From the NCBI GenBank assembly GCA_025331565.1, contig JAFREQ010000069.1:434001-498000 (forward strand): a stretch of DNA of 64,000 nucleotides, written 5' to 3'. The first letter of the stretch is position 1. Each line of letters starts with the position of its first letter. Made by a program: the position numbers and the translations under genes. Positions 14,701 through 24,972 of the stretch are shown one piece after another. Below the pieces are notes generated by a model that made no database searches, was not told the origin of the DNA, and worked only from the letters and a program-made list of their open reading frames with translations. The stretch comes from Holacanthus passer (taxonomy: Eukaryota; Chordata; Actinopteri; Pomacanthidae).

Positions 14701-16421
14701 ATTACAGATAGCCAAGGGGAGTGGTGTCTTCAGGTCTGAACAAGGCAAGATTAAGGGGAGTACACAGTGTTCAAGGTGCGATGAAATGAACACATCTGTA
14801 ACCTTTTGTATAACTGAAATTTACTGTAAAATTTAGGACTTTCAGTATGTTGCTAAAGTTGGAGCTTGGGTGGAATAAGACTCCTGAAATTCTTGAAGTG
14901 GATAGAAGGTGACTGCATGGACGTGAATAATGAGTTTAAGATTAGATTCATCCATAAAAGTATGTAATATGGTCACAATATGACAAACAAAGGTAAATTA
15001 GTAGCATGACCATGTAACTGCAGTGACAGTAATTATATCGCCTTTAAATTCTGCCTTTCATATGCTGATAGCAGTTGAGAGTGTTGATATATAGTTGGCT
15101 CATCTGGGGCATAAGCAAACTACAAAGCTGCTTGGGGTCACCAGAGTGCCACAAACAAGAAATTTAAAGTATTGTGTACATTTATTGTAGTAATATAGGT
15201 ATATAAGTAAATAAATGACTATGTAAATATAAGTGTTTTTACATAATGAAATAACATTCATAATCAAAAATTCCAAAAATTTGGATTGATCAGGGTTTGT
15301 GGTAAGATCAGTTAAAGGTTTCTGTGAAACACCCGTACCTGAAAGAGCTGTAAAACTGTGGTGTTTCCCTTTCACACCTACCTGCAGTGATGTGATATAA
15401 ATAAAAATGAGCATAGACTTTGACCTGCTGATAATATGAAGCAAACAGACCAACTGCCAATAAAACAATGAGAGAATAAACAGACTGTGGTTTGTTACTG
15501 TACTGTACTCCAGCACATTGGATCTGAAGACAATAAATACTGTTAACCAAGTATAGATGTGAACCCGCTCAAATACCTTCAAGCTGACAGCAAAAACAAT
15601 ATCAAAGTACTTACAGACTTGTACACACATAAAACTGTAGTTTCTGGACCTACCTCCATGAGGGATTAATCCACTTTACACTTATGTTAGACTGACTGCA
15701 TTGTTCTATTCCATCTATTCATCTTGAGGAAACATGCTGTGGATAGAGGATTTATGAGCTGCTTTACTTGTTTGCACTGTTGTGTTATTTTTCAGGGACA
15801 TGCACATTGATCAACATCACTGTAGATGTGTCAGTGTTATCCTAAAGGCTCATTTTCAACAGTTGTCTCTTGGCCGGATGTTCAATTAACCATCAGTGTG
15901 TCAGAAGGTTTGTGCATTATTCTAAGGATCTGACAGTTTCCTGGAAATTTCCAATAACTGATCTGATATGCCACTAAAGATTCTTCCAGACATTCTTGGA
16001 AAGGACAGTGTATTTAATTCCAAGTAGGAACAGAAGAAGCTGGTTCTAACCTGATCTAATATCTACAGCAGGTCAGCAGAACATGCACAACAGACTGTGC
16101 ATGTGGACTTTCACATATCAAATCTGCAGATCAAAATAAATAAACACAGCTTATCAGATTATTGCCTATATTTCCCTATAATTATGTGGCTGCCCGAGAT
16201 TTTTTCAGGAAACTTCCTAGAATGTTTGCAGGAAATGACAGAGACATAAAGTGCTCTGTAGCTACATATGGAACTTCCTCCGTGACATATCCCGGTTCAG
16301 GCTAAATGACACATCGTAAACATCAGCTTTATATAGACTGGCTCACCTCCGCAGAGACACACAGGGCCAGCAGCAGCAGCAGCAGACAGCACAACCCGCT
16401 CACCGCTTTCCTCCGGTCCAT
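941..16421 (-). CDS. prss12: Neurotrypsin (serine protease 12), 5' eight exons, partial
   Basis: Secreted multidomain serine protease; in mammals it is neuronal and cleaves agrin at synapses (family knowledge). Eight exons join to 1142 coding bases, about 380 residues: signal peptide (1-24), short linker, kringle (about 43-117, six Cys), SRCR1 (about 120-225), SRCR2 (about 226-334) and the first half of SRCR3 (335 onward). Both complete SRCR domains have six cysteines and are built from two exons each, with a phase 2 intron inside the domain and phase 1 introns between domains. All junction phases match. The kringle followed by SRCR repeats is the neurotrypsin arrangement, and the SRCR2-SRCR3 junction (NPYTDGAVRLVG) resembles the human protein. 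SRCR3 second half, any SRCR4 and the protease domain are not in the window. The N-terminal linker is short compared with the long Pro/Arg-rich stretch of mammals. Introns hold a BEL/Pao relic, an L2-like LINE and Tc1-like debris. Confidence 0.93.
1510..2820 (-). mobile_element. Decayed BEL/Pao LTR retrotransposon pol fragment
   Basis: Reading down the minus strand, several short frames carry parts of one pol polyprotein: a pre-integrase segment (2811-2458), an integrase core with LRSDSGTNFVGAERELKRAI (2345-2079), then a C-terminal part with LCELEAIINSR, LTPNHLFLLKTKP and DLFWKRWTREYLP (2124-1774), and a last piece with DRPITKVCLL (1840-1571). This order is typical of BEL/Pao elements. Frame changes separate the pieces, so it is inactive. 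No LTRs were recognised. It lies in prss12 intron 7 in the same orientation as the gene. Confidence 0.8.
3691..3869 (-). CDS. prss12: prss12 exon 7: SRCR2 second half
   Basis: 179 bases, phase 2 to 1. It encodes GQGLGPMLLDGVQCTGNE, SLEECPHKAWEQHKC and VAGVSCNPYT, which complete SRCR2. The acceptor is CCAACAG and the donor GTAATC. Confidence 0.94.
4638..4785 (-). CDS. prss12: prss12 exon 6: SRCR2 first half
   Basis: 148 bases, phase 1 to 2, after a long T-rich acceptor. It encodes PLRLVGG, GRVEVYHDGRWGTIC and AEVVCRQLSLG. The donor is GTAAGA. This is the best conserved SRCR half in the window. Confidence 0.94.
5289..5464 (-). CDS. prss12: prss12 exon 5: SRCR1 second half
   Basis: 176 bases, phase 2 to 1. 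It supplies the remaining four cysteines of SRCR1 (LGCRGNE, LLECR, DCNHGNEAGVVC). The usual LDDV-type strand reads VFHYERLGC here, a mild divergence. The acceptor CCTGCAG and the donor GTGAGG are good. Confidence 0.92.
5620..6935 (-). mobile_element. L2/CR1-like LINE reverse transcriptase fragment with 3' tail
   Basis: Minus-strand frames carry reverse transcriptase landmarks: LLDLSAAFDT near 6600, GVSQGSVLGPLLFSIY and YADDTQLF at about 6450-6350, then a C-terminal region with IDYYNSLLANLP and IQNAAARLVFNQP at about 5960-5850. Frames shift several times and the 5' half is missing. Near 5668-5705 the plus strand shows TTTAGCAGATGCTTTTATCC, a sequence common at the 3' end of teleost L2-family elements. 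It sits in prss12 intron 4. Confidence 0.8.
7743..7881 (-). CDS. prss12: prss12 exon 4: SRCR1 first half
   Basis: 139 bases, phase 1 to 2. It begins GAARLVGG and continues with GRLEVYLNGQWGAVCD and VICRQLGLG, the standard opening of a scavenger receptor cysteine-rich domain. The donor is GTGAGG. A LINE relic lies in the following intron. Confidence 0.93.
8763..9005 (-). CDS. prss12: prss12 exon 3: kringle domain
   Basis: The 243-base exon (phase 1 to 1) encodes one full kringle with six cysteines. Hallmarks include SPCLKW, NFCRNPDREANPWCFF and a closing WAYCDC. Kringles are disulfide-bonded triple-loop ligand-binding modules. Neurotrypsin carries a single kringle at its N-terminus, and the acceptor and donor (GTGAGC) are clear. 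Confidence 0.93.
10150..10665 (-). mobile_element. Retroelement-associated ORF fragment, class uncertain
   Basis: A minus-strand frame with LELTVPWEEHIEEANERKHA followed by KYQEMVEKCQDRGLKTF resembles a segment repeatedly found next to reverse transcriptases in fish and invertebrate LINEs. A frame change near 10490 links it to upstream sequence. No catalytic motif is visible, so the element class cannot be stated. It lies in prss12 intron 2. Confidence 0.5.
11687..11740. repeat. (CA)27 microsatellite
   Basis: Uninterrupted CA dinucleotides in prss12 intron 2. The right flank begins AGAGCACCTTGGT, identical to the right flank of the CA tract at 17067-17112. Confidence 0.97.
12950..13300 (-). 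mobile_element. Tc1/mariner-like transposase remnant
   Basis: On the minus strand, WRKVLRSDESKTEQFGHHS corresponds to the W..VLWSDESKFE..G segment of Tc1 transposases, which carries the second catalytic Asp. A GGGSK segment follows and then QEWL and QSPVQ, reminiscent of the region around the last acidic residue. Stops and frame breaks show it is dead. It lies in prss12 intron 2. Confidence 0.55.
13923..13962 (-). CDS. prss12: prss12 exon 2: short linker exon (40 nt)
   Basis: A 40-base exon between a strong acceptor (pyrimidine-rich, ending CCACAG) and donor GTAAGG. It enters in phase 0 and leaves in phase 1, exactly what is needed to join exon 1 to the kringle exon. It encodes VSEGGYVNIVQSA plus the first base of a Gly codon. 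Support comes from splice signals and phase rather than from recognised homology. Confidence 0.65.
13963..16346 (-). other. prss12: prss12 intron 1
   Basis: AT-rich intron between the signal peptide exon and the 40-base linker exon. A 176-codon minus-strand frame at 15630-15100 reads like chance translation of AT-rich DNA. No other exon or recognisable element is seen. Confidence 0.7.
16347..16421 (-). CDS. prss12: prss12 exon 1: start codon and signal peptide
   Basis: ATG at 16421-16419 opens 25 codons with a classic signal peptide: basic MDRRK, a Leu-rich core LCCLLLLLLALCV, then SA|E as likely cleavage site. The exon ends in phase 0 at GAG before GTGAGC. Six consecutive CTG codons form most of the hydrophobic core. 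Another ATG 17 bases upstream is in a different frame, so this start is preferred. The exon was too short to appear in a long-ORF scan. Confidence 0.82.
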
Positions 16422-16452
16422 CCTGCTGGAGGAACCATGTCCTCCTCACCGT

Positions 16453-16474
16453 CACACACACACACACACACACA
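16453..16474. repeat. Short (CA)n microsatellite in prss12 5' region
   Basis: About 11 CA units lie some 30 bases upstream of the prss12 start codon, probably in the 5' UTR or core promoter. Confidence 0.85.
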
Positions 16475-16479
16475 CTGTC

Positions 16480-16619
16480 AGCGGCTCACCTCCTCCAGCA
16501 GACACGACAACACACTGAAGGTACAACACTCAGACTGTGGACCAACTCCAGACAACTGCAGACAGCCAATCAGCTGCCGAGCTAAAAATGACGCACTGTT
16601 GGAGAGGAGAGAGCTACGA

Positions 16620-16620
<1 letters not shown>
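16480..16620 (-). promoter_or_regulatory. prss12: Candidate prss12 proximal promoter
   Basis: Within 200 bases upstream of the prss12 ATG lie an inverted CCAAT box (CCAAT on the plus strand at 16566-16570), a CAGCTG E-box at 16571-16576 and a CRE/AP-1-like TGACGCA at 16589-16595. The (CT)n tract begins immediately upstream. This is inferred from motifs and position only; no transcription start is visible. Confidence 0.35.
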
Positions 16621-17113
<493 letters not shown>

Positions 17114-17810
17114 GAGCACCTTGGTGCCGGACGTTTCCCTCTTAAATCAAAGGTGTGAAGGCCTCATACTTGGTCTTTATATAAATAACTGACAGTAGAG
17201 TCTCTGTAAATAGTGAATCTTTACACTGTCTAATAGTCAGTTTTCATATGGCTCCAGGTTCAGTGTATAGCGTAGCTCGACATAGATCATATAACGCAGC
17301 TAGAGTAGAGAACAGCCCTGAGGTCCTTGGAGAGCTCATGACGAGCAGCAGAGCCGAGCTGTCAACAGCAGGAGGGAAAGGAGCTCAAGTTAACGGTGAG
17401 AAAAGCAGAGAGTGAAACTTGCTGAGCATGTACCCCCTGTACCCAGGACTCCCTGGAACGCAGTACTGATACTGAATACTGGATCGTCATGGTGATTCAA
17501 AATAACTCAAAACAACTGTATGATCATTTTATAGGATGGGGTTTGTGATGTTGTTGACCCGCAGAGAGGTGTTTCTGTTGTTTACTCTGCCACACTGATA
17601 TAAATGGGGTTCACATTATAATTCATACTTATTATCATTTTCTGCTACTCCATCAAAGGGAAACACCTCTCTGCAAGTACATTCAACCATGTGGATACAT
17701 CCATCCATCCATCATACATCAACTTCACCAAATATTCTGAAGCAGCATAATGTAGTGGACGGGCTGGGGTGTATGGTTTGACCATGCCCTGGATGCAGGA
17801 TGGGCGTGAA

Positions 17811-18040
17811 CCATTCACAGCATGGCAGGCAAGTACCAGTGTCTGGAATCAGATTCGAGCAGCCTCCAGCAGCCGGTGCAGGGAGCAGAGGAAGTGTGGG
17901 AGAACTCAGCTAGGTTGAAGACCAACCGGGCTGCTGCACTCTGGATGAGCTGCAGGAGTCTAGTACATATCCTCCTAACGTTGTGGAGGATGAATCTGCA
18001 GGACTGATACCTGTTAAACAATGGAAGCTGTGAGAACAAC
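17811..18040 (-). mobile_element. L2-like LINE 3' fragment
   Basis: Minus-strand translation contains SCRFILHNVRRI and IQSAAARLVFNL, matching the C-terminal region of the LINE at 5.6-6.9 kb (ALYNIRKI, IQNAAARLVFNQ). It is too short and broken to be active. Confidence 0.6.
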
Positions 18041-18685
18041 AGCAGTGGAAGTCAACATGGTGTCACTGTAACACGGGCCAAAGAACTCAGAAGATCAGAT
18101 GGAGATAATCAGGGCAAGTTATTTCTCTCCAAATAAAAATGTTTCAATGGGCGACTTTCGAGACACTGATTGTTTATCCTGTCCACCTCTCACAAACACA
18201 GATGATTATAAAGCTCGATCTTGTTCGTATCATCAACAACAGCGTTCCTCTTGGGGCGGAGGCCTCAGAAGCGTCTTGACTCAGGAGATGGATGTCAAAG
18301 ATAGCAACATCTTCAAAGATCCCACTGAACAACAGCTGAGGCTTTTCTGTGACTAAATCCAACAAGGCATCAACAGGGGGGCCAACTAAAACAGAACACT
18401 CCTTCAGGCTCCGAGATGGTTTTCAAAGAACAGATGAAAAGCTTTATAATTTGTTTACTGATCATTTTGGAAGGTCTGTATCAAGTAAATCAAATAAACT
18501 TGTACTGAACAAGTTTATGAACCACAGACTGCATCTTAATTCAATATCAACACTGCGCTGTGGCTGAAAGATATGTAGATCCATAGGTCAACATTTGAAG
18601 TAAATGTCGAAGTAAATGTCGTTTCTCAAAGTTGACAAAGTGTCTCCAGAGCCTCAGAGGTTTTCATTGGCTGAATAGTACTCCC

Positions 18686-18712
18686 TGTGGTGTGGTGTGG
18701 TGTGGTGTGGTG
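18686..18712. repeat. Pentanucleotide (TGTGG)n minisatellite
   Basis: About five copies of TGTGG in tandem. Confidence 0.85.
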
Positions 18713-20189
18713 GAATTAGAAATAGAGGGATCAGATATTATGTTTGATACATTAGCAACGTTTTCTGTTAATCTAGGCCACATCCAATACCTCTACTCAC
18801 AATAAAAGTTTGTCTGTATGCATGAAAGGAGCTTTAGAAAAATGGAATGAGGAGCACGCATGTATCCCATTATCTGCAGAAATTATAACCACAGTGGACA
18901 ATACTCCACATAATGATTTACGTCTCGTCGAAAGAGTCGACTTTCATGCTGTAGAATGGAGTTTGTTCTTATTCTTATTAAAACATCTTTCCCTAACCAT
19001 AACCAAGTGTTTAGTTGCCTAACCCTTACCATAGTTTTATTTGAAGTTTATTTTATCATAGTTTAAAGAGCGCACACAAAAACCAACACAAATACAAAAA
19101 AAATCTGTCACGTGAAACCAAAAAACATTGCATCTTTGGCTGAAAACATGTAACGTGTTCATGTGGGAGCTGTAAGTCATACAGTATATGTGACCTTATT
19201 TTGCTGTCTGGTGTGTACTGAGCATCTCACAGGGCTACTAGAGAGGACTAGTTTTATGAGAGGTGATGTTACGGCCCTTGCAGTTAGCTGGGTATGTATT
19301 GTGTTATGTAGTAATCCCTGTGGTCCAGGTTCCTCATTTAGATGGATCTCTGCAGCATCCCTGCTGTTTTTGAAATATTATTTTATTATTTCAATAAATT
19401 GTTAGCCAAACAGCTGTGAACCTAAGTCAGTAAAAAACAGGGTTGTTGGTTTTATTTAAAACCAACCACCCTATGAATTCTGTGTTTTCAACTGCTAGGT
19501 TAGATAATATGACTACAGTCTGCTGTTGTAATTCCAGTCCAGCTAAGCCTGAATAAGACGGATTTAGTCTCTGACCATAAATGTATTACCTTTGATCTAC
19601 CCTTACTACCTCCTTAAATATCCCAGAAGCATATGATCCACTCTTGCATCATTAATGATCAGTCAGCAGCCATGTTTTCCAGCTACTTCTCTAGTCTGAC
19701 CAATGACCCTCCACACTTGGCCAATAATAATGACCAAGTTAGTTGGATTAATATTTTGTGTACATCGGTCCTTGACCTTTCTGCTCCATACACATCCAGG
19801 TCAGTGTCTTCCACCTGACATCAGGTCTGACATGTCTTGGTTCTGCATGTGTCCTGGTCCTAGCTTTCAGATTTTTCCATGGGTCCCGCTTGGTTCTGGC
19901 TAGAACATTTCTGGGTCTTTCTTTCTTCTTTCTTTTATGAAGGAGCTAATGGTAATGTTAAACTGAACCAGACTATTAACGAGAGCTGCCTACTTTTCTG
20001 ACCTGATTAATAGTAATAAATACAACCCAAGGCTTCTGTTTTGTGCTGTTGGTTTTTAAGTCCCTCTCTTCCTGCCATTTCCTCCTCATCCCCTAATGAC
20101 TGTGAAAATGTCTTATCTTTTTTTGTTGGAAAGATTGGCTTTGGAATGAATATTTTTCTATATTTTTAATATTTTCTATTTTTACTCTG

Positions 20190-20740
20190 CTTGATTTGAC
20201 TGCTGCAGTATATAACATCAATCACAGCATTTTACTTGATAGGTTGCACCTGTTCTTGCATCCTTCCAGTGGCTTCCTGTGAAATTCAGAATAAACTTCA
20301 AGATGATGTTGAAGTTGATTCTATATAAGACATTGCATGTCTTTCCCCCACGTTACATTTCTGATCTTCTCATTTCTCATTCCAGGTCTTGACCACGCTG
20401 ATCTGATGTGATCTGACTCTGATTTTGTCCATCTCCCACTCCAACTCAAAATCAAAAGATGATTCCTTGATGATCCTTTGCTGTTTCAGCCCCAAACTTC
20501 TGGAATCATCTTCCCCAGTCTATCAGACTTGCTGAGACTTTGGACTGTTTTAAGTGGCTTGTAAAAACCCACCTTTACAGGCAAGCCTTTTTATAGATCT
20601 CCAACCCTGTCTTATGTTTTGGTTTGTTTTAGTTTGGTCTGTCTCTTGTTGTGCTGTGTTTATATTGTAATTTATTCTTACTTTATTTCTTCATTCATTT
20701 TTTGAGTGGAATGGAATAAATTCATTTTTCAGAAATTGTC
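20190..20740 (+). mobile_element. L2-like LINE 3' end with internal deletion
   Basis: Plus-strand translation begins LDLTAAVYNINHSILLDRL-like, then jumps to a segment readable as PVKFRINFKMMLKLILYKT and, further on, WNHLPQSIRLAETL and CFKWLVKTHLYRQAF. These are the reverse transcriptase DLTAAFDT region and the C-terminus of teleost L2-type LINEs, with the central catalytic region missing. Confidence 0.65.
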
Positions 20741-21704
20741 TGACGCACATCTTTTGCTTACTTACTTGGTGACATCTGCATTCCTTTTCCTTTGTTTTGG
20801 CAACTCAGTTGATTAAATTGTAATGTTTTGAACCTGTTTTCAAGTTTGTCTTAATTAACCACTGACAATAAATGGCGATCAACGTCTGAATACAATTATG
20901 TTGCTTCCCCTTCCTCTAGATCTCTCTGGGTCCAGACACAACAGGTGAACATCAGTTTCATTGCCTATTCTTACTCACTTAGGCCATGGTTTACATATAC
21001 AGTAGATAATAATAAGAATTCAAAATGTATTCAGTTTGGTATGACGGAGTGAGTAAGAAGCCTGAAGTTGCGTATGTACCAGTGAGTGTTGCTGCGGGCT
21101 GTGGTGGAGGTTCCTCTGTGGTCGAGAGGTTTGGGAGGAAGTGATAAGCAGGGTGGGGAAATGCTTCTGTATAATGACGGGCAGATAAACAGGGACACAG
21201 CAAAAATACCACATTCTGACAATGGTGGGTGCAAACATAGCACAAAATCCTTCCTGTCTCTCAGACAAAACATGAAACCAAATCCACACTTAAAGCATCA
21301 TCAAAAAATGTCAACATTTGCGCCAGAAATAAACTATCTGGAGGAGAATCAGGAAATTTGGAAAATAAAAGCAAGGAGGTCATTAAAAGGGATGAAGCAT
21401 TAAAGGAACAGTCCAACTGGAAACATACTTGTTTTTCCAGTCGGATGACAGGAGTGATATGTATGCTGTTTGAATTAAATAGCTATAGTGTAGCCTAGCT
21501 TAGGGCAAAGATTGGAAGCAACTCAATGCTAATCAGACAAATGTACCAATGATGCAGAATGAATATTGTATTACACTTACAGATGTAAGAATAGTTTTAG
21601 TGCTGCTGCTGGTTGAGGTAGAGCTGATGCCAACTATTTTATACACTGTTGGATAGTTTCATCCATAACAGTGCAACACATTCTGTTATGTACCATTTTA
21701 ATAC

Positions 21705-22152
21705 TACCCTGATTCCAAAAAGGTTGGGACACTGTGTCATTTCCTGATTGTTTTTGACACATACTCAATTGAAAACCATATAAAGTCAGCATATTTAATG
21801 TTTGACCTCATCATCTTCTCTGATTTTCATAAATATCTGCTTGTTCTGAATTTGATGGCAGCAACATGTTTCAAAGTGAAAGTTGTGGACTGATCCAAAA
21901 ACAGCTGTTTGGATCATTCCACAGGTAAACAGGTTCATTGGTAACAGGTGATAGTATCATGATTGGGTATGAAAGGTTCATCCTGGAAAGACTCAGTCGT
22001 TCACAAGCGAGGATGGAGAGAGGTTCAACACTTTGTTGTATAAAGGAGATTACAACATTACAATCGTTGACTGTAAACAGTTCATTTGTAAATGATTGCA
22101 TTCTGCTTTTATTTATGTTTTACACAGACCACAACTTTTTTGGAATCAGTGT
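21705..22152. mobile_element. Non-autonomous DNA transposon with terminal inverted repeats
   Basis: The left end (21709 onward) reads CTGATTCCAAAAAGGTTGGG and the right end, reverse-complemented from about 22152, reads CTGATTCCAAAAAAGTTGTG, giving near-perfect inverted ends about 445 bases apart. Internal sequence includes TTTGATGGCAGCAACATG and a short open segment around 21950-22020, both familiar from an abundant teleost DNA element. No transposase is present. Confidence 0.7.
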
Positions 22153-22261
22153 GATGAAAGGTACAAGGTTGATATTGAGTAGTGGTAGGAAAAAATGTGC
22201 CTGTCTTACTGCATGTTTCAGCAGATTCATTATATATTCATATGGACCCCTGGTTTTCCAG

Positions 22262-22471
22262 ATGGCCAAGCAAGACACCCTGCTTGGTGGCAACTTTGTG
22301 AAAGTGCAATACAACATCAAGTACCTCTTATCACCATACCCTGATCCAGCCTCTTCACTACATATAGAAAAACAGTTCCAACAGAAGATCAAACCCAGAC
22401 GACAAACTTTAAACAACATAGTGTTATGGGATGAATTGGAGGCTTCTGGCTTTGAAAAGGCTGCTGATTAG
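22262..22471 (+). CDS. Unrecognised small ORF or terminal exon (69 codons)
   Basis: Directly after a possible acceptor (TGGTTTTCCAG) an ATG opens 69 codons ending in TAG. The translation begins MAKQDTLLGGNFVKVQYNIK and continues with a balanced, protein-like composition (SPYPDPASS, VLWDELEASGFEKAAD). I do not recognise the family. The frame is also open upstream into the end of the neighbouring DNA element. It could be a lineage-specific small protein, a terminal exon of an unseen gene or chance. Confidence 0.25.
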   Translation: MAKQDTLLGGNFVKVQYNIKYLLSPYPDPASSLHIEKQFQQKIKPRRQTLNNIVLWDELEASGFEKAAD

Positions 22472-22899
22472 CAGCCAGCAGTAAAGTGTTGAAACTTCCC
22501 ATTTATTGGCAGAAATATGTGTTAAAAGAAACTGAATTTGAATCGTTTATTGCACATTTGAATTTGAATTGCTCACAATGCCCATATTTATGCTCATGGA
22601 GGAATGCTGGTGTTATAGCACGTGTGGTTGGAGCACCAGCTGAGAGCACAGTGAGGATGGATTAAGGGCCCTGTCACCCAGTCAGAGAAACACTATTAAC
22701 ATAATGCTTAATCATAAATGCATGTCATACATTCACAACCATGCATCCATGTATCAAGCATATATTCAAACAGAATAAAATCTCTTTATTCATTTTGTGT
22801 AAACTGTTATCGTCAGGTAGTTTACCTGACCATCCACTTCCTGTGTCCCCGTCACCCCACTACCCTATTTCACCACCTTACAATCATACTACTACTACA

Positions 22900-23690
22900 T
22901 TACTACCACATCCTTATTACAACCCCTCCCAGCCATCGCACCCTGTACCCAAGAAAGTAAGTAAGAAAACAAAAAGCATGAACATGAGCAGAGTAAATGC
23001 AAATATATGTACATGTAAGCAATAACTTAAATTAGTGTTAGGGAAGAAAAAAGTGCGATAGGAGGTGGGGAAGGGGGATGACTCAGCTATTGCTCGCAAT
23101 GTTGTCAGGCAAAATAGTCTATTTAATCTAGAAGAGTCCCCAGGTCTCACCAGAATTTTTAGGGAGCTTTTAAAAGAGAATGTCACTCTAAAAAATCTTG
23201 GCAATGCATCTGCTATGGCGAGCAGGGAAATGTGTTTCCATTTGAGGAGAATGCAGCATCTGGCTGCAGTGTAGTGAAGGCAACCACCCCCCACATGGCT
23301 ATGGGCAAGTTGTCCTTCACTGGGATTCCAAATATAGCTGTCAGGGGCTTAGGATCTTAGGGAAAAGGAAATACATATTGTTAAGTTTTGAATATTTCTG
23401 TCCAATAGTCACTTAACGCGGGGAAGGCTCGAAGCTATGAATAAGATTGGCAGCCGATTGTTTACATCTGTAACAGGCACCACTTCAGTTTGGAAATATT
23501 TTGGCCAACATAGTGTTCATGTACATGAGCTTTGTGCAGGATGTAGCGTTGCAGAATGCTGTGCCTTGCACAACAGAAGAGGAATGAACCAGATTTAGAA
23601 TATGTTTCCATTTATTATTTGTCTTGTTCTGTGATAGAGGCGTAAGGAGGCTGACCATACACTGTTCGTACACAATGCAACAGGCGACGA
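22900..23690 (-). mobile_element. L1-like LINE ORF2 C-terminal fragment
   Basis: Minus-strand translation in shifting frames gives YWTEIFKT-like, LTAIFGIPVKDNLPIAMWGV, VAFTTL and CCILLKWKHIS, the C-terminal ORF2 pattern of fish L1-type LINEs. Stops and frame changes make it a relic. The 3' end trails into AT-rich sequence near 22930. Confidence 0.6.
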
Positions 23691-24684
23691 ATACAGTAAT
23701 CTTATCCAGGAAAAAACCCCCAGAGATAAACAGAATTTTCTAATTGAAAATGGTGATCAATGCACAGAAAGAAAGAAAGGGCGGAGTCCCAATTCCATAC
23801 TACATACTTACTCCATTCAGTTTGTACAGTGGAATTATCATGGAAAACTTGTACAATGTACAAAATAATCAATGTGCTTCATTTTTCTTATACAACATGA
23901 AATGATACAGTATGTTAAAAGACATACACCTCAAACTGCGACTTTTGAATGCCACTATCAATTAAAAATAACAAAATGATTTTCTAGATTTAATACTTGT
24001 GTCTCTAAGATCCTTCTGAGGCTGTCTCACCACCGTCAGCTGCTGCTCTTTCCTTCATAGACTGTGTTGTGGGAGAATAGTGTATATCTACAGCACACTC
24101 AACAATCTCACACTGAAGAATACTATATTTTGTCACTTTGTAGTTTATGGAGTCAAAACCTGTCTAAAAAATGAATGTGGAAATTGGAACTGGGACAAAG
24201 AGAAAGAAACTGATGAATGATCTGATTCCATTCAGGAATATCCATATCAACCACACTGAGCTTTGCTTACTCGTGATCCATGTAACCCTATCCGTCTGAT
24301 AGGCTAATTTTATTTCATTATCAATCTCAGTTTCCACAGGAATGACGAAGCATTTAAGGGAGCAGTGATAATGGTAAACTCCCGGCAGGGAGCCATGAAA
24401 CCCAAGAAGAATAATTCCATCACATCCGCTAATAACATCTCTGCACTGAATGAGACCACTCTGCTAAATTGGATTGAGACAAAATGGCATAATATTCATC
24501 AGGGCCAATTCAGGACACAAAGAGAAAGTCACATTATATTTGTGTGTTGTGAATACAAAGGCTGTACCATTACAGCAGCAATATGAAATGATGGAATAAG
24601 CTTTGGCAACCTGATGTTACATACTGAAGAAGTTCTGCAGTGTGTTTGTGTGGAAATCGGCCTTTTCAGCATTGTACTAATTGC

Positions 24685-24694
24685 TTTATTTATT
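24685..24694 (-). promoter_or_regulatory. chchd1: Candidate chchd1 polyadenylation signals
   Basis: Two overlapping AATAAA hexamers on the minus strand (TTTATTTATT on plus), about 170 bases after the stop codon, giving a short 3' UTR. Confidence 0.6.
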
Positions 24695-24861
24695 CATTAA
24701 ATGTAGAGTATGTGGCGTCCCACTGTTGGATCATTCAGTAGAAGACAACTCCTGGACAACAGCTTAACATGATAAAACACAGTTCAAAAGTCAGTCCAAT
24801 GGCCTTTTTTGAACCTGTACATTTCAAGTCTGTATAATGTATTCATTTCAAGGTTTGTTTC

Positions 24862-24972
24862 CTAGATCTCAGTGCGCAGGTTGGGATATCTCTTCAGCAG
24901 GGTTATGGCTTGTTTTGGGTGTAGACGTCCTCCCTGGACGCTGGTTTGGTCAGATTTATTCTTCATAGCAGC
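24862..24972 (-). CDS. chchd1: chchd1 exon 3: C-terminus and stop
   Basis: 111 bases, phase 0, acceptor CTTCCACAG. Encodes 36 codons (AAMKNKSDQTSV, then KQAITLLKRYPNLRTEI) and TAG at 24864-24862. It has too few codons to show as a long ORF, but the frame, splice site and match to the CHCHD1 C-terminus are clear. Confidence 0.9.
   Translation of the reverse strand, partial: AAMKNKSDQTSVQGGRLHPKQAITLLKRYPNLRTEI

Noticed and set aside
15100..15630. 176-codon open frame on the minus strand in prss12 intron 1
   Set aside because: AT-rich composition, translation dominated by Tyr/Ile/Leu/Phe without motif, no splice-bounded structure and no family resemblance; likely chance.
24365..24586. 73-codon plus-strand frame downstream of chchd1
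   Set aside because: Low-complexity Asn/Ile/Thr-rich start, no recognised family and no transcript signals.
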